Shown piece after piece: positions 53,901-59,751 of a stretch of DNA of 63,251 bases; within the stretch, counting starts at the first letter, position 1; each line of letters begins with the position of its first letter. The DNA is from a virus, in IMG/VR virus record IMGVR_UViG_3300042569_000591, positions 1-63,251 of that record. The stretch is one strand, 5' to 3'. A model generated the notes under the pieces. The model was not told the origin of the DNA. It worked only from the letters and a program-made list of their open reading frames with translations, and did not search any database. The position numbers and the translations under genes are program-made.

Positions 53901-54767
53901 ATCACAGGTGAAGATGATGAGGAAGAGAAAAAAGAGCGCTCATTCTTCGGAATCAAGATGACGAATAAGCAATGGAATGCTACTAAGTTCCCTGTCAAGA
54001 GTTTAATATCTGACATTTTATCACCTTTCCCATTATTCGATGACGCAGTAGTACTTGGTTTTGATAAGCTGATGAGTAACTTCCCAATGATATCTGATGA
54101 AGATATTAAGCAAGCTATACAAGATCAAAATGATGCTAGAATGCTAAAGGGTGGTGAGCCTATGGATGCAGAGCAAGAGACTAATTTTGTAAAAGCATTG
54201 AAAAGCAAAAATACATACGCTGTTACATTCCAAAATGAAAGCATAGGCCGTCAGTATGGTGTGCCTGGAATTGCTTTTGATACATACACTGAGCTTGCTG
54301 AAATGTCTAGATTAGCATACACAGGTGAATTCGAAGATGATATGGGGTATGGTCCTAAGCTTAAGCATATTTCAAAGAAAGATCAAGAGATAGTCAAGTG
54401 GACACTATTGCCGATGATGCTATACTCTACAGGATTGGTTCCTAAAGACGCTGGTGTGGTTTCTAGAAAGGTAGTCAATACCGTTAAGAAAAGAGCCATC
54501 AGTGACAATAAGTTTAAGAATGTTGGCTATTTAAAAGATGAACTTGGCCGTAAGCCAAAAGATTGGGAAGAAAGTTTGGTGATGAATACCACCAAGAAGA
54601 TACCTACGCTTGTAGACGCTATTAAATTTGCTGAAAGATTTGGCGGCCTGACAGAAAGCCAGGGCAAAGAATACGCCAAACTTATAGAATTGACAGGTGA
54701 TTACGGTTACATGGACTTGAAGAGAATTCAAGCCAATGAGACCGCTGATCAAATAATAAAGAAGTAA
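44901..54767 (+). CDS. Giant polyvalent virion protein (3288 residues)
   Basis: Two ~33-residue repeats open the protein (YYSYLKSSGADVAPTYDAF and KYHSYLLNNGFDTPKSYDSF), followed by helical regions and a Gly/Ala hydrophobic stretch near residue 530. Then come a GNAT domain (about 1015-1090, HIAVAPEFRRKGVANKLIEVL) and a polyvalent-protein domain (about 1257-1410, LFRAVHDAFGHGLEG). Next are a WYDGANAIANDFA / MSPQKDWYQN domain (about 1610-1960, I believe DUF7178), flanked by two copies of a helical segment (about 1424-1500 and 2010-2087). A long helical region and an LPD38-like C-terminal part (about 2850-3000) end it. Polyvalent proteins are injected with phage DNA and carry effectors. Two preceding ejection genes support this role. 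Confidence 0.75.
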   Translation: MPNDNLKQYYSYLKSSGADVAPTYDAFATTLSNEENAKKYHSYLLNNGFDTPKSYDSFSQTLGLKKKDLTVSGSAKPSSVKLSTTTTIKPTASSSSTGLPDGLYSFPGQENATYKKEKGDWSVAFDGSYKYIPLYKGDVQARVANLEKNAVSLEQYGFETQPRKEEQLKYTEAPKPKSIAKPKTEAQKKEQQLFETEFKALDLNDPEYLRRKARSEKIDQLLAPVTGDLIDYNEGNVVPVIDNIIKQYPYLEVSESGVGYDELKIRNKVTGEKAVINLDNWTSGRDEEEAKQLRAFLDVQINSKDYVAQKQKVDELQAQMQDATPTQRIDLSQQLLEEKAKLNDLSGARYNYAKNDKYKAAAIYDKNAKDNIKVDYANLQLRSIDYAEKVKSYNEWNQTVNDARSKGLITEEQYNTEYAPKLQAEKNMLNDERFQINESFNQVRSDSTSIDNIAASEYAIQAEKGNVLSGATYSFLEGAESSLRFLLETGDFKDGEFKGFLTQAAPGSISDVYTSAEGRNAFEQIIFGLANSGGSALVSAASGSTLLGLYASSYVNMKDQMSTPQFKDVPEYQKILMSGIYGATIGYLENKGIGKWFQKTPAGKGLTNWILKKTISELGKDATAETIELTIKKNLGAAIKNGLIQVTASGLVEGSTELAQEATDMAYKEVFNIMSEKKYFDNPTSWTDVADRLGKSFVLGFAGGAGMQSITQATQVGMNELDKNQINNITELINSPELKDVFRLNLKDQILSGQISKEEAKRQIQKINEIEGTLNKIPEKVDRFQAFKLINERDAIQKEIAGKDPALVAAQTERVNAINDELKQLSYAVQEQATSEVPVQPGAKIGGEVAQGKPETGLKETTQEGSQAQEVEQGKFVAEEATRLAQENISTEQRQSLVDRLYEDPIAYARENNTPGSPSENFINSLEQPINIENKSTKEIASELNTIDNTDLIKQLGIESNWDMTAEGDLLAGNDPVLAYTQRKLPQWNRESQLGNINPESELTYDIVKGRFGSVDNKNVVTAKDENGVIVGVVELASNGGIEHIAVAPEFRRKGVANKLIEVLKDNNPNLDLSKTKLRSKGFEKVFSNTIIAEAYKKAKQDGSNPTLVKAVEDSLSNKNLVSSQKQTKFAQDETGNIQPERTGDGRGRTESRKFTPLEGAPAVPGINGPDPQLVGVAEKYAADNGIELKRQSEYVEVDEQRAKRIADAYEQMANNPQDPKVKEAYQDLINQTIAQYQALVDAGYKFWFMDLNIPSNEEYAASPYNALRDLRQNKEMGVFPTTDGYGEGDITQAQIDANPLLADTGIKWPVGGLDGEMKPVLANDLFRAVHDAFGHGLEGAGFRARGEENAWQAHVRLFTGPAVGAITSETRGQNSWLNYGPFGETNRTAKVEDTVFADQKIGLMPEWTWSEGRAGDMEEDILQADTKDATNLQKALDALDKIEKDLDKFGKETLGVNIPVALAKTIVKAVKALVKAGVTLEQAIKQIAAEYNLSDRDVKSLLTPTKVSDIDVNEVRAKARPGKRISKGLSVKTVAGKKVIEETEDLSIEYVKKNAPKAFIANANIISKYPLVAGKKKFKTATTVEQAQEIYDVFVREVADNLNYLMAEFKPEYREISTLWYDGANAIANDFAAQFGVSAEQAAGIIAAMSPQKDWYQNVRLAEMVLMAYKDNPVMTKEMVDYQKSVNEKGLYDGAESAGKKLKKAQKEYNESRTKANKETLEEAKVKMQEAIEKADAVITMLNKYIGKKLNEVPAFVQPYMVRTYHEVNTTKDYNIVAPDGSVQGVAKNKDGLNAKIAWGSYVEIGKAVSIKNDGSQENITRSLGEMHKIRNFYNNIIDPMSKDGDVTMDTHAIAAALLLPVSGKSIQVIQNFGGKGTAASNSFGIKGLYYAYADAYALAAKEAGLLPRQVQSITWEAVRGLYTDTFKNNKAEVAKINNIWKDYQDGKITIDEAREQAKESAGGIKDPTWAGPVQTELGEGAGTQGVEGRGDGDERDTVGGTDGGGVLTADTKDKTNLKKALDVLNKADDDLAKFGRETLGINIPVATMRAIIKLAKVLVKTGITLQDAIIQAAEQKNVSKKDALNAIKFISETIKQPIKKVVINEMAALKSQIRLEARAAREAKGDINAKRKALAAAITSMVRQGKITALQARSIINKVSKVNLDNPIMVDRLISYAERVFDRADYQETLSKAAKIRKSIKKAMKSKDLQAEVAAMAKKFSSVDPFMVEDIDQYIENAEKVLNAVRPVRDTDVSLRQAVDIEAISEYTTAQFERQEANKKAELLALNKYLVDSGIVTEDMTAKEIQEMIDIIASEEYEVENADKKLNFLKNRFEFMAGVIKEMIVNNRDIFTDEPLDLTQSQKDLMNEVLKFDIDKLSVKQAAQVLEAMDNFINNGITSGLEAVVKNYIGTENANKLAASGLKSRPLKMYWNKAVGRFFGEQFVSLPLLIERMFPGMKKGLRFMSEMGLTDVIRGVAKADREHKMIVKDYTSQEFSKGKGFMKAENVYERGMIAFLSRNLAGTKTEMRNEFLRRIKMIEESINALMTGSETERKMGEAYQKVYDKLKVDSQDLDVIKANAEQMNLDAVNWMTQQWAEKYSDLSDISLSVYNAILGSDTNYTPDRYKALDEADIELDENLLQKGSAFMGGLEYTDKNKSGVLIETTRPKALPKGRFVSLDFDVNNFSSLKGAMIDIETAPAIRQVDGFIKSDGYKKMVNGDDRKILTRRINNYIISVKGKTSFNRDSMRSVERLANFLGSLGVGKALGGFDQTIKQTAPVIINTLINAGRFDGLNMEMNEAINRSGMPIANRGIEAISGVESVDALIDKKGATAAEIAKAIEKVSQMYMKALLSKPDVWVARSSFISYYKNYLKNNGMSTNIDWKSHEWNQDALNYAQMMVDRQQNISDEKLAGSFMSSPDPWKSVTRKVMLPFATFIINQKNRMHNDFVALFGRGAETSLEDKKKAARSLIGLSAEMLAYQAIAYFIKNQIYDNVAAMITGEDDEEEKKERSFFGIKMTNKQWNATKFPVKSLISDILSPFPLFDDAVVLGFDKLMSNFPMISDEDIKQAIQDQNDARMLKGGEPMDAEQETNFVKALKSKNTYAVTFQNESIGRQYGVPGIAFDTYTELAEMSRLAYTGEFEDDMGYGPKLKHISKKDQEIVKWTLLPMMLYSTGLVPKDAGVVSRKVVNTVKKRAISDNKFKNVGYLKDELGRKPKDWEESLVMNTTKKIPTLVDAIKFAERFGGLTESQGKEYAKLIELTGDYGYMDLKRIQANETADQIIKK

Positions 54768-55909
54768 GGCATAGCAACCTTACGATTAGAATCAAGGTCG
54801 ATCTGGAAGAATACAAACCCGGATCGGCCTTTTTTAAAGTTTGTTTGAACCCACTCTGAACTAACAGAAAAAGCCGGGTAGTTGAAATAGTCAAACTCAT
54901 CAGAAGAGCAATAGTCAAAAAGCATCTGGTGTGAGTCACCCTTACTAAACTCAATATGATCGCATGATCTTAAGTCGTGCGAGTGTCTAATGTACTGAGA
55001 TATTTTCTCAACACCTCTTGGATCAAGTTGGACCTTGAATCCAAACTTAAGGTTGCGAGAGTCTTTGCCATGGCTGATGATAAACCCATGCTTTCCGATT
55101 ATGTAGTGGTTTATGAACTTCTTATGGTTGATAACATGAACGTTGCTATATTTACGATCAACAACATGCTTGAATGCAGAGTTAACAATGTAACCAAATG
55201 CACCTGAGTGGTTATCCTCACAGATGTTGTTACACATAATATTCTTATACTGAGGTGCAAGATAGTCAATTAACAAAACCTTTGCCTTGAGTCCTGCCTC
55301 AAATGCCTCTTCGTTTGTCATGTTCTGTTGGAGCTTGTGTCCCTTACGGGTAGTCTCACCATCCCAACCATCCATAAAGTCTCCTAGATCGTCTATAATT
55401 AGGCTGTCTGAAGATTTATTAGCCAGAACAAACTCAGCCATCTCTTTAACTCTTTTATTAAGAATGTCAGCGTTCCAATCCTCAGCATATAATGCCAGTC
55501 CTTTACGGCTAGCATCCATTCCTACGTGTACATCAGTCCATACCAAACGATCGATCGTCTTTCCTGGCTTCCAATCACCCTTTGGCACTGGTGACTTACC
55601 ATCTAAACACTTTGATATGATTGACTCGTAATCAATCTCATCTACACGATAGGCAGGATTCTTAATAAAAAGAGATGCTTGCTTGGTCTTAAGCCAAAGG
55701 TATGGCACATTTGATGGGGCAACTTGTAAGTCGTCGCATACTTCTTTAACACCTTGATTAGATTGCTTAGATGCTAAGCGAGAAACATAAACTCTAGCCG
55801 TTTCTTCTCTTACATCAAGATTATTTTCTGAAATTACTTGTCTGGCGATATCAGCCTTTGTCATTCCCGATTCTAGTAACTCTAGAATCCTGTCCATATA
55901 CTGTCTCAT
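54749..55909 (-). CDS. Calcineurin-like metallophosphatase with N-terminal HTH
   Basis: 386 residues. The N-terminal 60 residues look like a helix-turn-helix (LELLESGMTKADIARQVI). The catalytic domain has WTDVHVG (Asp126, His128), DLGDFMDG (Asp177), CEDNHSG (Asn233, His234; a GNHD variant), ISHG (His280) and an RHSH segment near 305. This is the SbcD-type two-metal phosphatase/nuclease order. It could be a nuclease acting on replication or host DNA. Convergent with the giant gene, overlapping it by 19 nt. Confidence 0.75.
   Translation of the reverse strand: MRQYMDRILELLESGMTKADIARQVISENNLDVREETARVYVSRLASKQSNQGVKEVCDDLQVAPSNVPYLWLKTKQASLFIKNPAYRVDEIDYESIISKCLDGKSPVPKGDWKPGKTIDRLVWTDVHVGMDASRKGLALYAEDWNADILNKRVKEMAEFVLANKSSDSLIIDDLGDFMDGWDGETTRKGHKLQQNMTNEEAFEAGLKAKVLLIDYLAPQYKNIMCNNICEDNHSGAFGYIVNSAFKHVVDRKYSNVHVINHKKFINHYIIGKHGFIISHGKDSRNLKFGFKVQLDPRGVEKISQYIRHSHDLRSCDHIEFSKGDSHQMLFDYCSSDEFDYFNYPAFSVSSEWVQTNFKKGRSGFVFFQIDLDSNRKVAMPYFFII
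54795..54835 (+). terminator. Rho-independent terminator of the late operon
   Basis: AGGTCGATCTGG (54795-54806) pairs with CCGGATCGGCCT (54819-54830) over 12 positions including two G-U pairs, followed by T6. It ends the rightward transcript 28 nt after the giant gene. It lies inside the coding end of the opposing metallophosphatase gene, so both functions share the DNA. Confidence 0.8.
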
Positions 55910-56066
55910 CGTAATGGGATTTATGTAGATCCCTGAGGACCATGATTAGATTTTGAATTGTTGGGATTAGAGCGTCGTAGTCTTCGTCCATGAGGTGCTC
56001 ATAGATACTATCTGTAAGCTCATTTATTTCGAGCATTACAGAGTTTACATAGTTGACGTTCTGCAT
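55851..56066 (-). CDS. Hypothetical small helical protein
   Basis: This 71-residue protein is all-helical (NSVMLEINELTDSIYEHLMDED, then IPTIQNLIMVLRDLHKSHYDE). It overlaps the start of the metallophosphatase gene by 59 nt in another frame. A Bacteroidota-like TTTATTTG, one mismatch from the -7 box, lies 16 nt upstream. Family not recognised. Confidence 0.5.
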   Translation of the reverse strand: MQNVNYVNSVMLEINELTDSIYEHLMDEDYDALIPTIQNLIMVLRDLHKSHYDETVYGQDSRVTRIGNDKG

Positions 56067-56090
56067 TACGCAAGCTAATGTACAAATAAA

Positions 56091-56333
56091 TTAAACAACA
56101 TAGTTAAATGTTGATAAATATTTTATTGGTTCTATTTGGTAAGTTATGCGATATTTATTAATGTTCTCCTGTTTAATGTTCTTAGCTATGAAGTAATCAC
56201 TTACAACTGATCCATCTTCTCTTAGACCTACTGGCCATTTTTCTAATACTCTGTTGATAGGGTACAACCTAGTTCCTGTCTTCAGTGGGATTGCTTTTAA
56301 AGTTATGTTAGCTACGTATACTCCTGGCTTCAT
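56091..56333 (-). CDS. Hypothetical beta-rich protein
   Basis: 80 residues: GVYVANITLKAIPLKTGTRLYPIN, then DYFIAKNIKQENINKYRITYQI. Small barrel pattern. Coupled by ATGA to the upstream gene. Family not recognised. Confidence 0.5.
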   Translation of the reverse strand: MKPGVYVANITLKAIPLKTGTRLYPINRVLEKWPVGLREDGSVVSDYFIAKNIKQENINKYRITYQIEPIKYLSTFNYVV

Positions 56334-56590
56334 AGGTCACTAAATTTTAATCCGTAGTCAAGGGCTAACCAAGACATTGTAAATGCAGCTCCAAGTTTCT
56401 TCATCTTTAAAGACTTCCTAATGTACTCAGTGCCCCATTTTTTCCATTGCTCATACTGATCTTCTGTCATTGTCCAATCATTATACCAATCATCTGTGCG
56501 GCCTTTAATGTCAGTATACTTTACGTCGTGTCCAGCAATACGAAACATTTCGTTGATAAGTCCTTCAAGTACCTTTTCTTCTTTTGTCAT
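56330..56590 (-). CDS. Conserved small hypothetical protein
   Basis: An 86-residue helical protein: EEKVLEGLINEMFRIAGHDV, then WYNDWTMTEDQYEQWKKWGTEYIRKS. The W-x-x-x-x-T-M-T-x-x-Q-Y-x-x-W segment is familiar from short phage proteins. Function unknown. It overlaps both neighbours. Confidence 0.5.
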   Translation of the reverse strand: MTKEEKVLEGLINEMFRIAGHDVKYTDIKGRTDDWYNDWTMTEDQYEQWKKWGTEYIRKSLKMKKLGAAFTMSWLALDYGLKFSDL

Positions 56591-56816
56591 CTTCTAAAAA
56601 TTTAAGTGCTTCTTCTCCGCAAGAAAAGCGGTGAATGTTCCAATTATTCTCCGCAAAGTCATACCTTACTGCCATTAAGTTATTAACTGTCCAATTTGTA
56701 GCGCAGGTATTACAGCTAAACACCTTACCTTGTCTTGACTTAATCTGATAATGTCTTCGGTTATCCTGAAACTCATCAGCAGGTTTCATCTTAAAACATC
56801 GAAAGCAGTATATCAT
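56565..56816 (-). CDS. Zinc-ribbon protein
   Basis: This 83-residue protein has two Cys pairs, CFRC near the start and CNTC about 30 residues later, with KMKPADEFQ after the first. The CxxCxxxKPxxEF layout is common in small phage zinc-binding proteins and in the N-terminal part of HNH enzymes, but no HNH motif follows. Zinc binding is inferred. It is the first gene after the repeat-rich gap. Confidence 0.6.
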   Translation of the reverse strand: MIYCFRCFKMKPADEFQDNRRHYQIKSRQGKVFSCNTCATNWTVNNLMAVRYDFAENNWNIHRFSCGEEALKFLEDDKRRKGT

Positions 56817-57127
56817 ATTATTCTGATTTAAATTGCATGAATTTTTCCAAATTTTTCAGGCTATAGGCTTAAATAATTCCTATTTCATCAGTCTATAACC
56901 TTATACATAAGAACTAACTTATGTATAGATTGTTGGATTTTTTATACATAAGTGGTCATATAAGGCACTAATGTCCAGTTTTTTGCGCAATATACGGGAC
57001 ATTATATTTCACCAAATGTCTTTAATATTAAGTGTTTTTATCTTTAATTAAGTAAATTACCCCGGCAACAGTATCACCGGGGGTGCAGTATAATCAAGTT
57101 ACTCACTCGATAACATCACTGCGAGTT
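56817..57127. other. Noncoding region with DnaA-box-like repeats and hairpins
   Basis: No gene is seen in this stretch. TATACATAAG occurs at 56902-56911 and 56943-56952, with an inverted copy at 56918-56927. Each contains TTATACATA, seven of nine matches to the DnaA box TTATCCACA. TAATGTCC/GGACATTA (56969-56976/56997-57004) and CCCCGG/CCGGGG (57060-57065/57077-57082) form hairpins. A second origin or a promoter-operator for the block to the left is plausible. Confidence 0.5.
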
Positions 57128-57189
57128 TAAAAAGAGGGGAGGTCCTGATTTAGTCTTTCTGTTAATAATAGTTACTAATCCCCCCTCTT
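57128..57189 (-). terminator. Terminator-like inverted repeat with long loop
   Basis: AAGAGGGG (57132-57139) and CCCCTCTT (57182-57189) pair perfectly. Read leftward, the second arm is followed by TTT, extending its own Ts to a T5 run. The loop of 42 nt is long and the first arm overlaps the end of the upstream gene. It probably ends the replication-gene transcript. Confidence 0.5.
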
Positions 57190-57363
57190 AAAATCTAAAT
57201 AGAATCCTATTGCTACTAAGATATTCATACCAAAAGACATAATAATCTCATGTATGTCTTCATATATATTTAAGCTTAAGTGTACATGTCCAACTACCCA
57301 GAAAGGAATAGCTAAGTTTTGACTAATCCAGATTATTGTGAATTTTATAAATCTTCTAACCAT
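57175..57363 (-). CDS. Small membrane protein
   Basis: 62 residues with two hydrophobic segments (FIKFTIIWISQNLAIPFWVV and IIMSFGMNILVAIGFYL) separated by a His/Glu-containing loop. Last gene before the terminator-like repeat. Overlaps the upstream gene by 19 nt. Family not recognised. Confidence 0.5.
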   Translation of the reverse strand: MVRRFIKFTIIWISQNLAIPFWVVGHVHLSLNIYEDIHEIIMSFGMNILVAIGFYLDFKRGD

Positions 57364-57623
57364 TGCCTAAAATAATTACCCATGTTCACAAGTTCATAGT
57401 AAAACTCATGCACATCTTTTTCATGTTCATGGTCCATCTTTTTATACAAATGGTTGATTGACTTTTCTACAGCTTCGATAAAATCATTACCAGACTTCTT
57501 TATTCTTTTGTCATATACAGCTGGATACTGATCCTTAACATCTTCCATAAAGTCCATCATAACTGGAAGAACGCCAATCAAAGCGGCTAATTTCTTTTCA
57601 TTCGATATCATAATATTCACCAT
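57345..57623 (-). CDS. Hypothetical helical protein
   Basis: This 92-residue protein is all-helical and charged: AALIGVLPVMMDFMEDVKDQYP, then IKKSGNDFIEAVEKSINHLYKKMD, then FYYELVNMGNYFRQWLED. Similar helical bundles occur in small phage early proteins. No function known. It overlaps its upstream neighbour by 26 nt. Confidence 0.5.
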   Translation of the reverse strand: MVNIMISNEKKLAALIGVLPVMMDFMEDVKDQYPAVYDKRIKKSGNDFIEAVEKSINHLYKKMDHEHEKDVHEFYYELVNMGNYFRQWLEDL

Positions 57624-57879
57624 TATACCAGTTTGCCGAGACTCCGTGGGCTTTCAGCTCCTTAATTCTATAGACCTGCAGAGGTCTCGGCTTATGTCCT
57701 GGACGTTTTACTTCTATAAATTTAACATCTGAGTTCTTTGGTATGGCTATCAAGTCAGGTATTCCTGGCTTATTGGTAACCGATAGTTTGAGTACGTAGT
57801 ACCCATCACTCTCCAACTTTTTGATCAGTTTCGCTTGTATCTGCTGCTCGGTCACTTGCAAATGTAGAGTTTTTTTCAT
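57598..57879 (-). CDS. VRR-NUC domain nuclease
   Basis: 93 residues, a minimal VRR-NUC (PD-(D/E)XK) domain: VTEQQIQAKLIKKLESDGYY, GIPDLIA (Asp42), KFIEVKRPG (Glu56, Lys58) and RPLQVYRIKEL. Stand-alone VRR-NUC proteins of phages resolve branched DNA or cut specific structures in replication. It overlaps the upstream DnaA-like gene by 74 nt out of frame. Confidence 0.85.
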   Translation of the reverse strand: MKKTLHLQVTEQQIQAKLIKKLESDGYYVLKLSVTNKPGIPDLIAIPKNSDVKFIEVKRPGHKPRPLQVYRIKELKAHGVSANWYNGEYYDIE

Positions 57880-58270
57880 AAAAACCCATCTTTACACGCC
57901 TTTGAATTCTTTTAAATGTGATAAAATTTTTAGCTTCCAATAGATCTTGTTTAAGATCGTAGTATCTGTCACGCTTAAAAACTTTACTAATATTTGGAAA
58001 TTCAAGGCCATCCAAATCTGCTTGTATTGCACACGTCTCTGCAACATAATCTACGTCTCTATAACTTAACATATCCTTATGTACTCTAAGTCCATGTAGA
58101 ATAGTTGCATGATTTTTTCCAAATATCTCACCTATCATACTGAGACTTAATCCGTAATTTCTTAATTCGTTGTAGATGTAATATCTTTTGAATAACACAT
58201 CCCTTCTTCTTGTTTTCTCCTTGAGAGAATATTTCTCAATTAAATCATTTATCTTTTCTAGTCTGTTCAT
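57806..58270 (-). CDS. DnaA domain IV-like DNA-binding protein (copy 1)
   Basis: The 154-residue protein has a DnaA C-terminal-type helix-turn-helix at about residues 23-66: RDVLFKRYYIYNELRNYG, then LSLSMIGEIFGKNHATILHGLRVH. The pattern S/M-x-x-I-G-x-x-F-x-x-x-H-x-T-I/V-L-H matches the DnaA signature. There is no AAA+ ATPase. The tail (after residue 120) is polar. It may bind DnaA-box-like sites in the genome as an initiator or regulator. It shares this domain with 61933-62367. Confidence 0.7.
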   Translation of the reverse strand: MNRLEKINDLIEKYSLKEKTRRRDVLFKRYYIYNELRNYGLSLSMIGEIFGKNHATILHGLRVHKDMLSYRDVDYVAETCAIQADLDGLEFPNISKVFKRDRYYDLKQDLLEAKNFITFKRIQRRVKMGFYEKNSTFASDRAADTSETDQKVGE

Positions 58271-59489
58271 AATCCTTCTTAAAAATGTTTAACGTATAAC
58301 TCTTTTTACTTTTAACAGCTTTGTAGATCTTGTCCTCAATGCCGCCTGCACTGAATATCCAGTAGACTTTATTGAACTTACGATCCATTGTAGTCATCCT
58401 ATCGCGCGCTTGCCAGTAAGATGTAGCACTGAAGTCAATATTGTAGAAGACCACGTAGTCAGCGTTCTTTAGCGATATACCCTCACGTCCTGATACGATC
58501 TGCAGTGCAATCACTTTGTACTGACCGGTATCAAAGTCTTCAAGATTCTCAGTAAGATCTTTACCAAACACAGACTTTAGTGCACTCAGTTCTTCTTTAA
58601 ACTTGTAAAACACGCCTATTTTTGAGCTATCAAATCGATTCCTTATGAACTCAGCCTTAGTGGTGTCAATCGTCATACTGTTACCGCTCTCAAACTTCAC
58701 GGTGCCACTCCACAACTGGTGTAGCTTCTGCATTAACTTGACTGGCGTGTCAGCTAAAATAACTTCTTCCTTTCCCTCAACAACCAAGTCCCTCTCTAAC
58801 TTCTTCACAATCATCTTTGTCTTCTCAGACATATCGACATAAAGAACTTCTTCCTCGATTGCTGTCTCAAAGCCAGCCTGCGACTGCGTGAAGCTAATCA
58901 TCAAATGAGCTACATTTGACATAATCTTGAGCTCCATTCCACCAGAGTAGTCAGTAACCTTGAAGCCATTGATCACCCGGTCGAACTTGTTGACATAGTC
59001 ATCGGCCCATCTGTAGAAGTTCTTGTACTCCTTGAATGGCGAGTGGTCGCTCACCCAGAACTGATGGTACATCTGACTGAATGACTCTGGGCATGGTGTA
59101 CCTGACAAAAAGATCATCGGCAAGTGGCTGTACATCTTCTTGTACATCTTGGTGTACAACCCTGGCTTTGGGAAGGCACCAAACCTATGGTGCTCATCGT
59201 GAATAATCAGGTCAGGATCAGTCATTTGTGCCTTATGCATTGACTCATCGTTAATTATCTCAATGACAAAGTCATGACCAAACTCTACATAGTCAAGCAT
59301 AATTGATCCAACGGCCTTCTTCTTTGTTAAGAATAGAACTCTCTTAGCTCCAAACCTTTTAGCTATCTCCAAAGAGGTGGCCGTCTTACCGGTTCGCACC
59401 TCCATGGCGAGATAAAGCAGGTTATGTTTGAGTAGAATATAGGCCCCTGCGTTGGCAATTTCATTTTGATAGCTTCTTAGTGCTTTCAT
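58245..59489 (-). CDS. SNF2/SF2-type DNA helicase
   Basis: 414 residues. RSYQNEIA forms the Q-like motif; MEVRTGKT (29-36) is Walker A; DEHH (98-101) is motif II; LSGTP (128-132) is motif III; the second domain has VSGREGISLKNADYVVFYN and QARDRMTTMDR (motif VI). This compact enzyme, a remodelling-type translocase, is common in phage replication arms next to primase-helicase. It lies between two small genes with 26-29 nt overlaps. Confidence 0.85.
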   Translation of the reverse strand: MKALRSYQNEIANAGAYILLKHNLLYLAMEVRTGKTATSLEIAKRFGAKRVLFLTKKKAVGSIMLDYVEFGHDFVIEIINDESMHKAQMTDPDLIIHDEHHRFGAFPKPGLYTKMYKKMYSHLPMIFLSGTPCPESFSQMYHQFWVSDHSPFKEYKNFYRWADDYVNKFDRVINGFKVTDYSGGMELKIMSNVAHLMISFTQSQAGFETAIEEEVLYVDMSEKTKMIVKKLERDLVVEGKEEVILADTPVKLMQKLHQLWSGTVKFESGNSMTIDTTKAEFIRNRFDSSKIGVFYKFKEELSALKSVFGKDLTENLEDFDTGQYKVIALQIVSGREGISLKNADYVVFYNIDFSATSYWQARDRMTTMDRKFNKVYWIFSAGGIEDKIYKAVKSKKSYTLNIFKKDYEQTRKDK

Positions 59490-59751
59490 CTTTCAGTAAT
59501 TTAATTGCATTGTTTAATTCATCTGTCAGCTCTTTCGATTGACTGACCGATGGCAACTCCCTTCTTAAGGCAATGATGGCATAGTAAGGATCGGCATACC
59601 ATTCGATATGTAGTCCCTTAAGTATACCTATGGCATTGAGATACGAGTCAAGCATGTCAGAAAGCTCCTTGCGAATCTTCTTACTTTTATTCATATTCAT
59701 AATCTCAATGGATGCCTCCATTCGTTTCTGTAGAATAACTAGTGCTAACAT
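59461..59751 (-). CDS. Hypothetical helical protein
   Basis: 96 residues, helical: MLALVILQKRMEASIEIMNM, then RKELSDMLDSYLNAIGIL, then ELTDELNNAIKLLKDE. It is located between primase-helicase and helicase genes with short overlaps, a place often taken by small replication accessory proteins. Family not recognised. Confidence 0.5.
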   Translation of the reverse strand: MLALVILQKRMEASIEIMNMNKSKKIRKELSDMLDSYLNAIGILKGLHIEWYADPYYAIIALRRELPSVSQSKELTDELNNAIKLLKDESTKKLSK

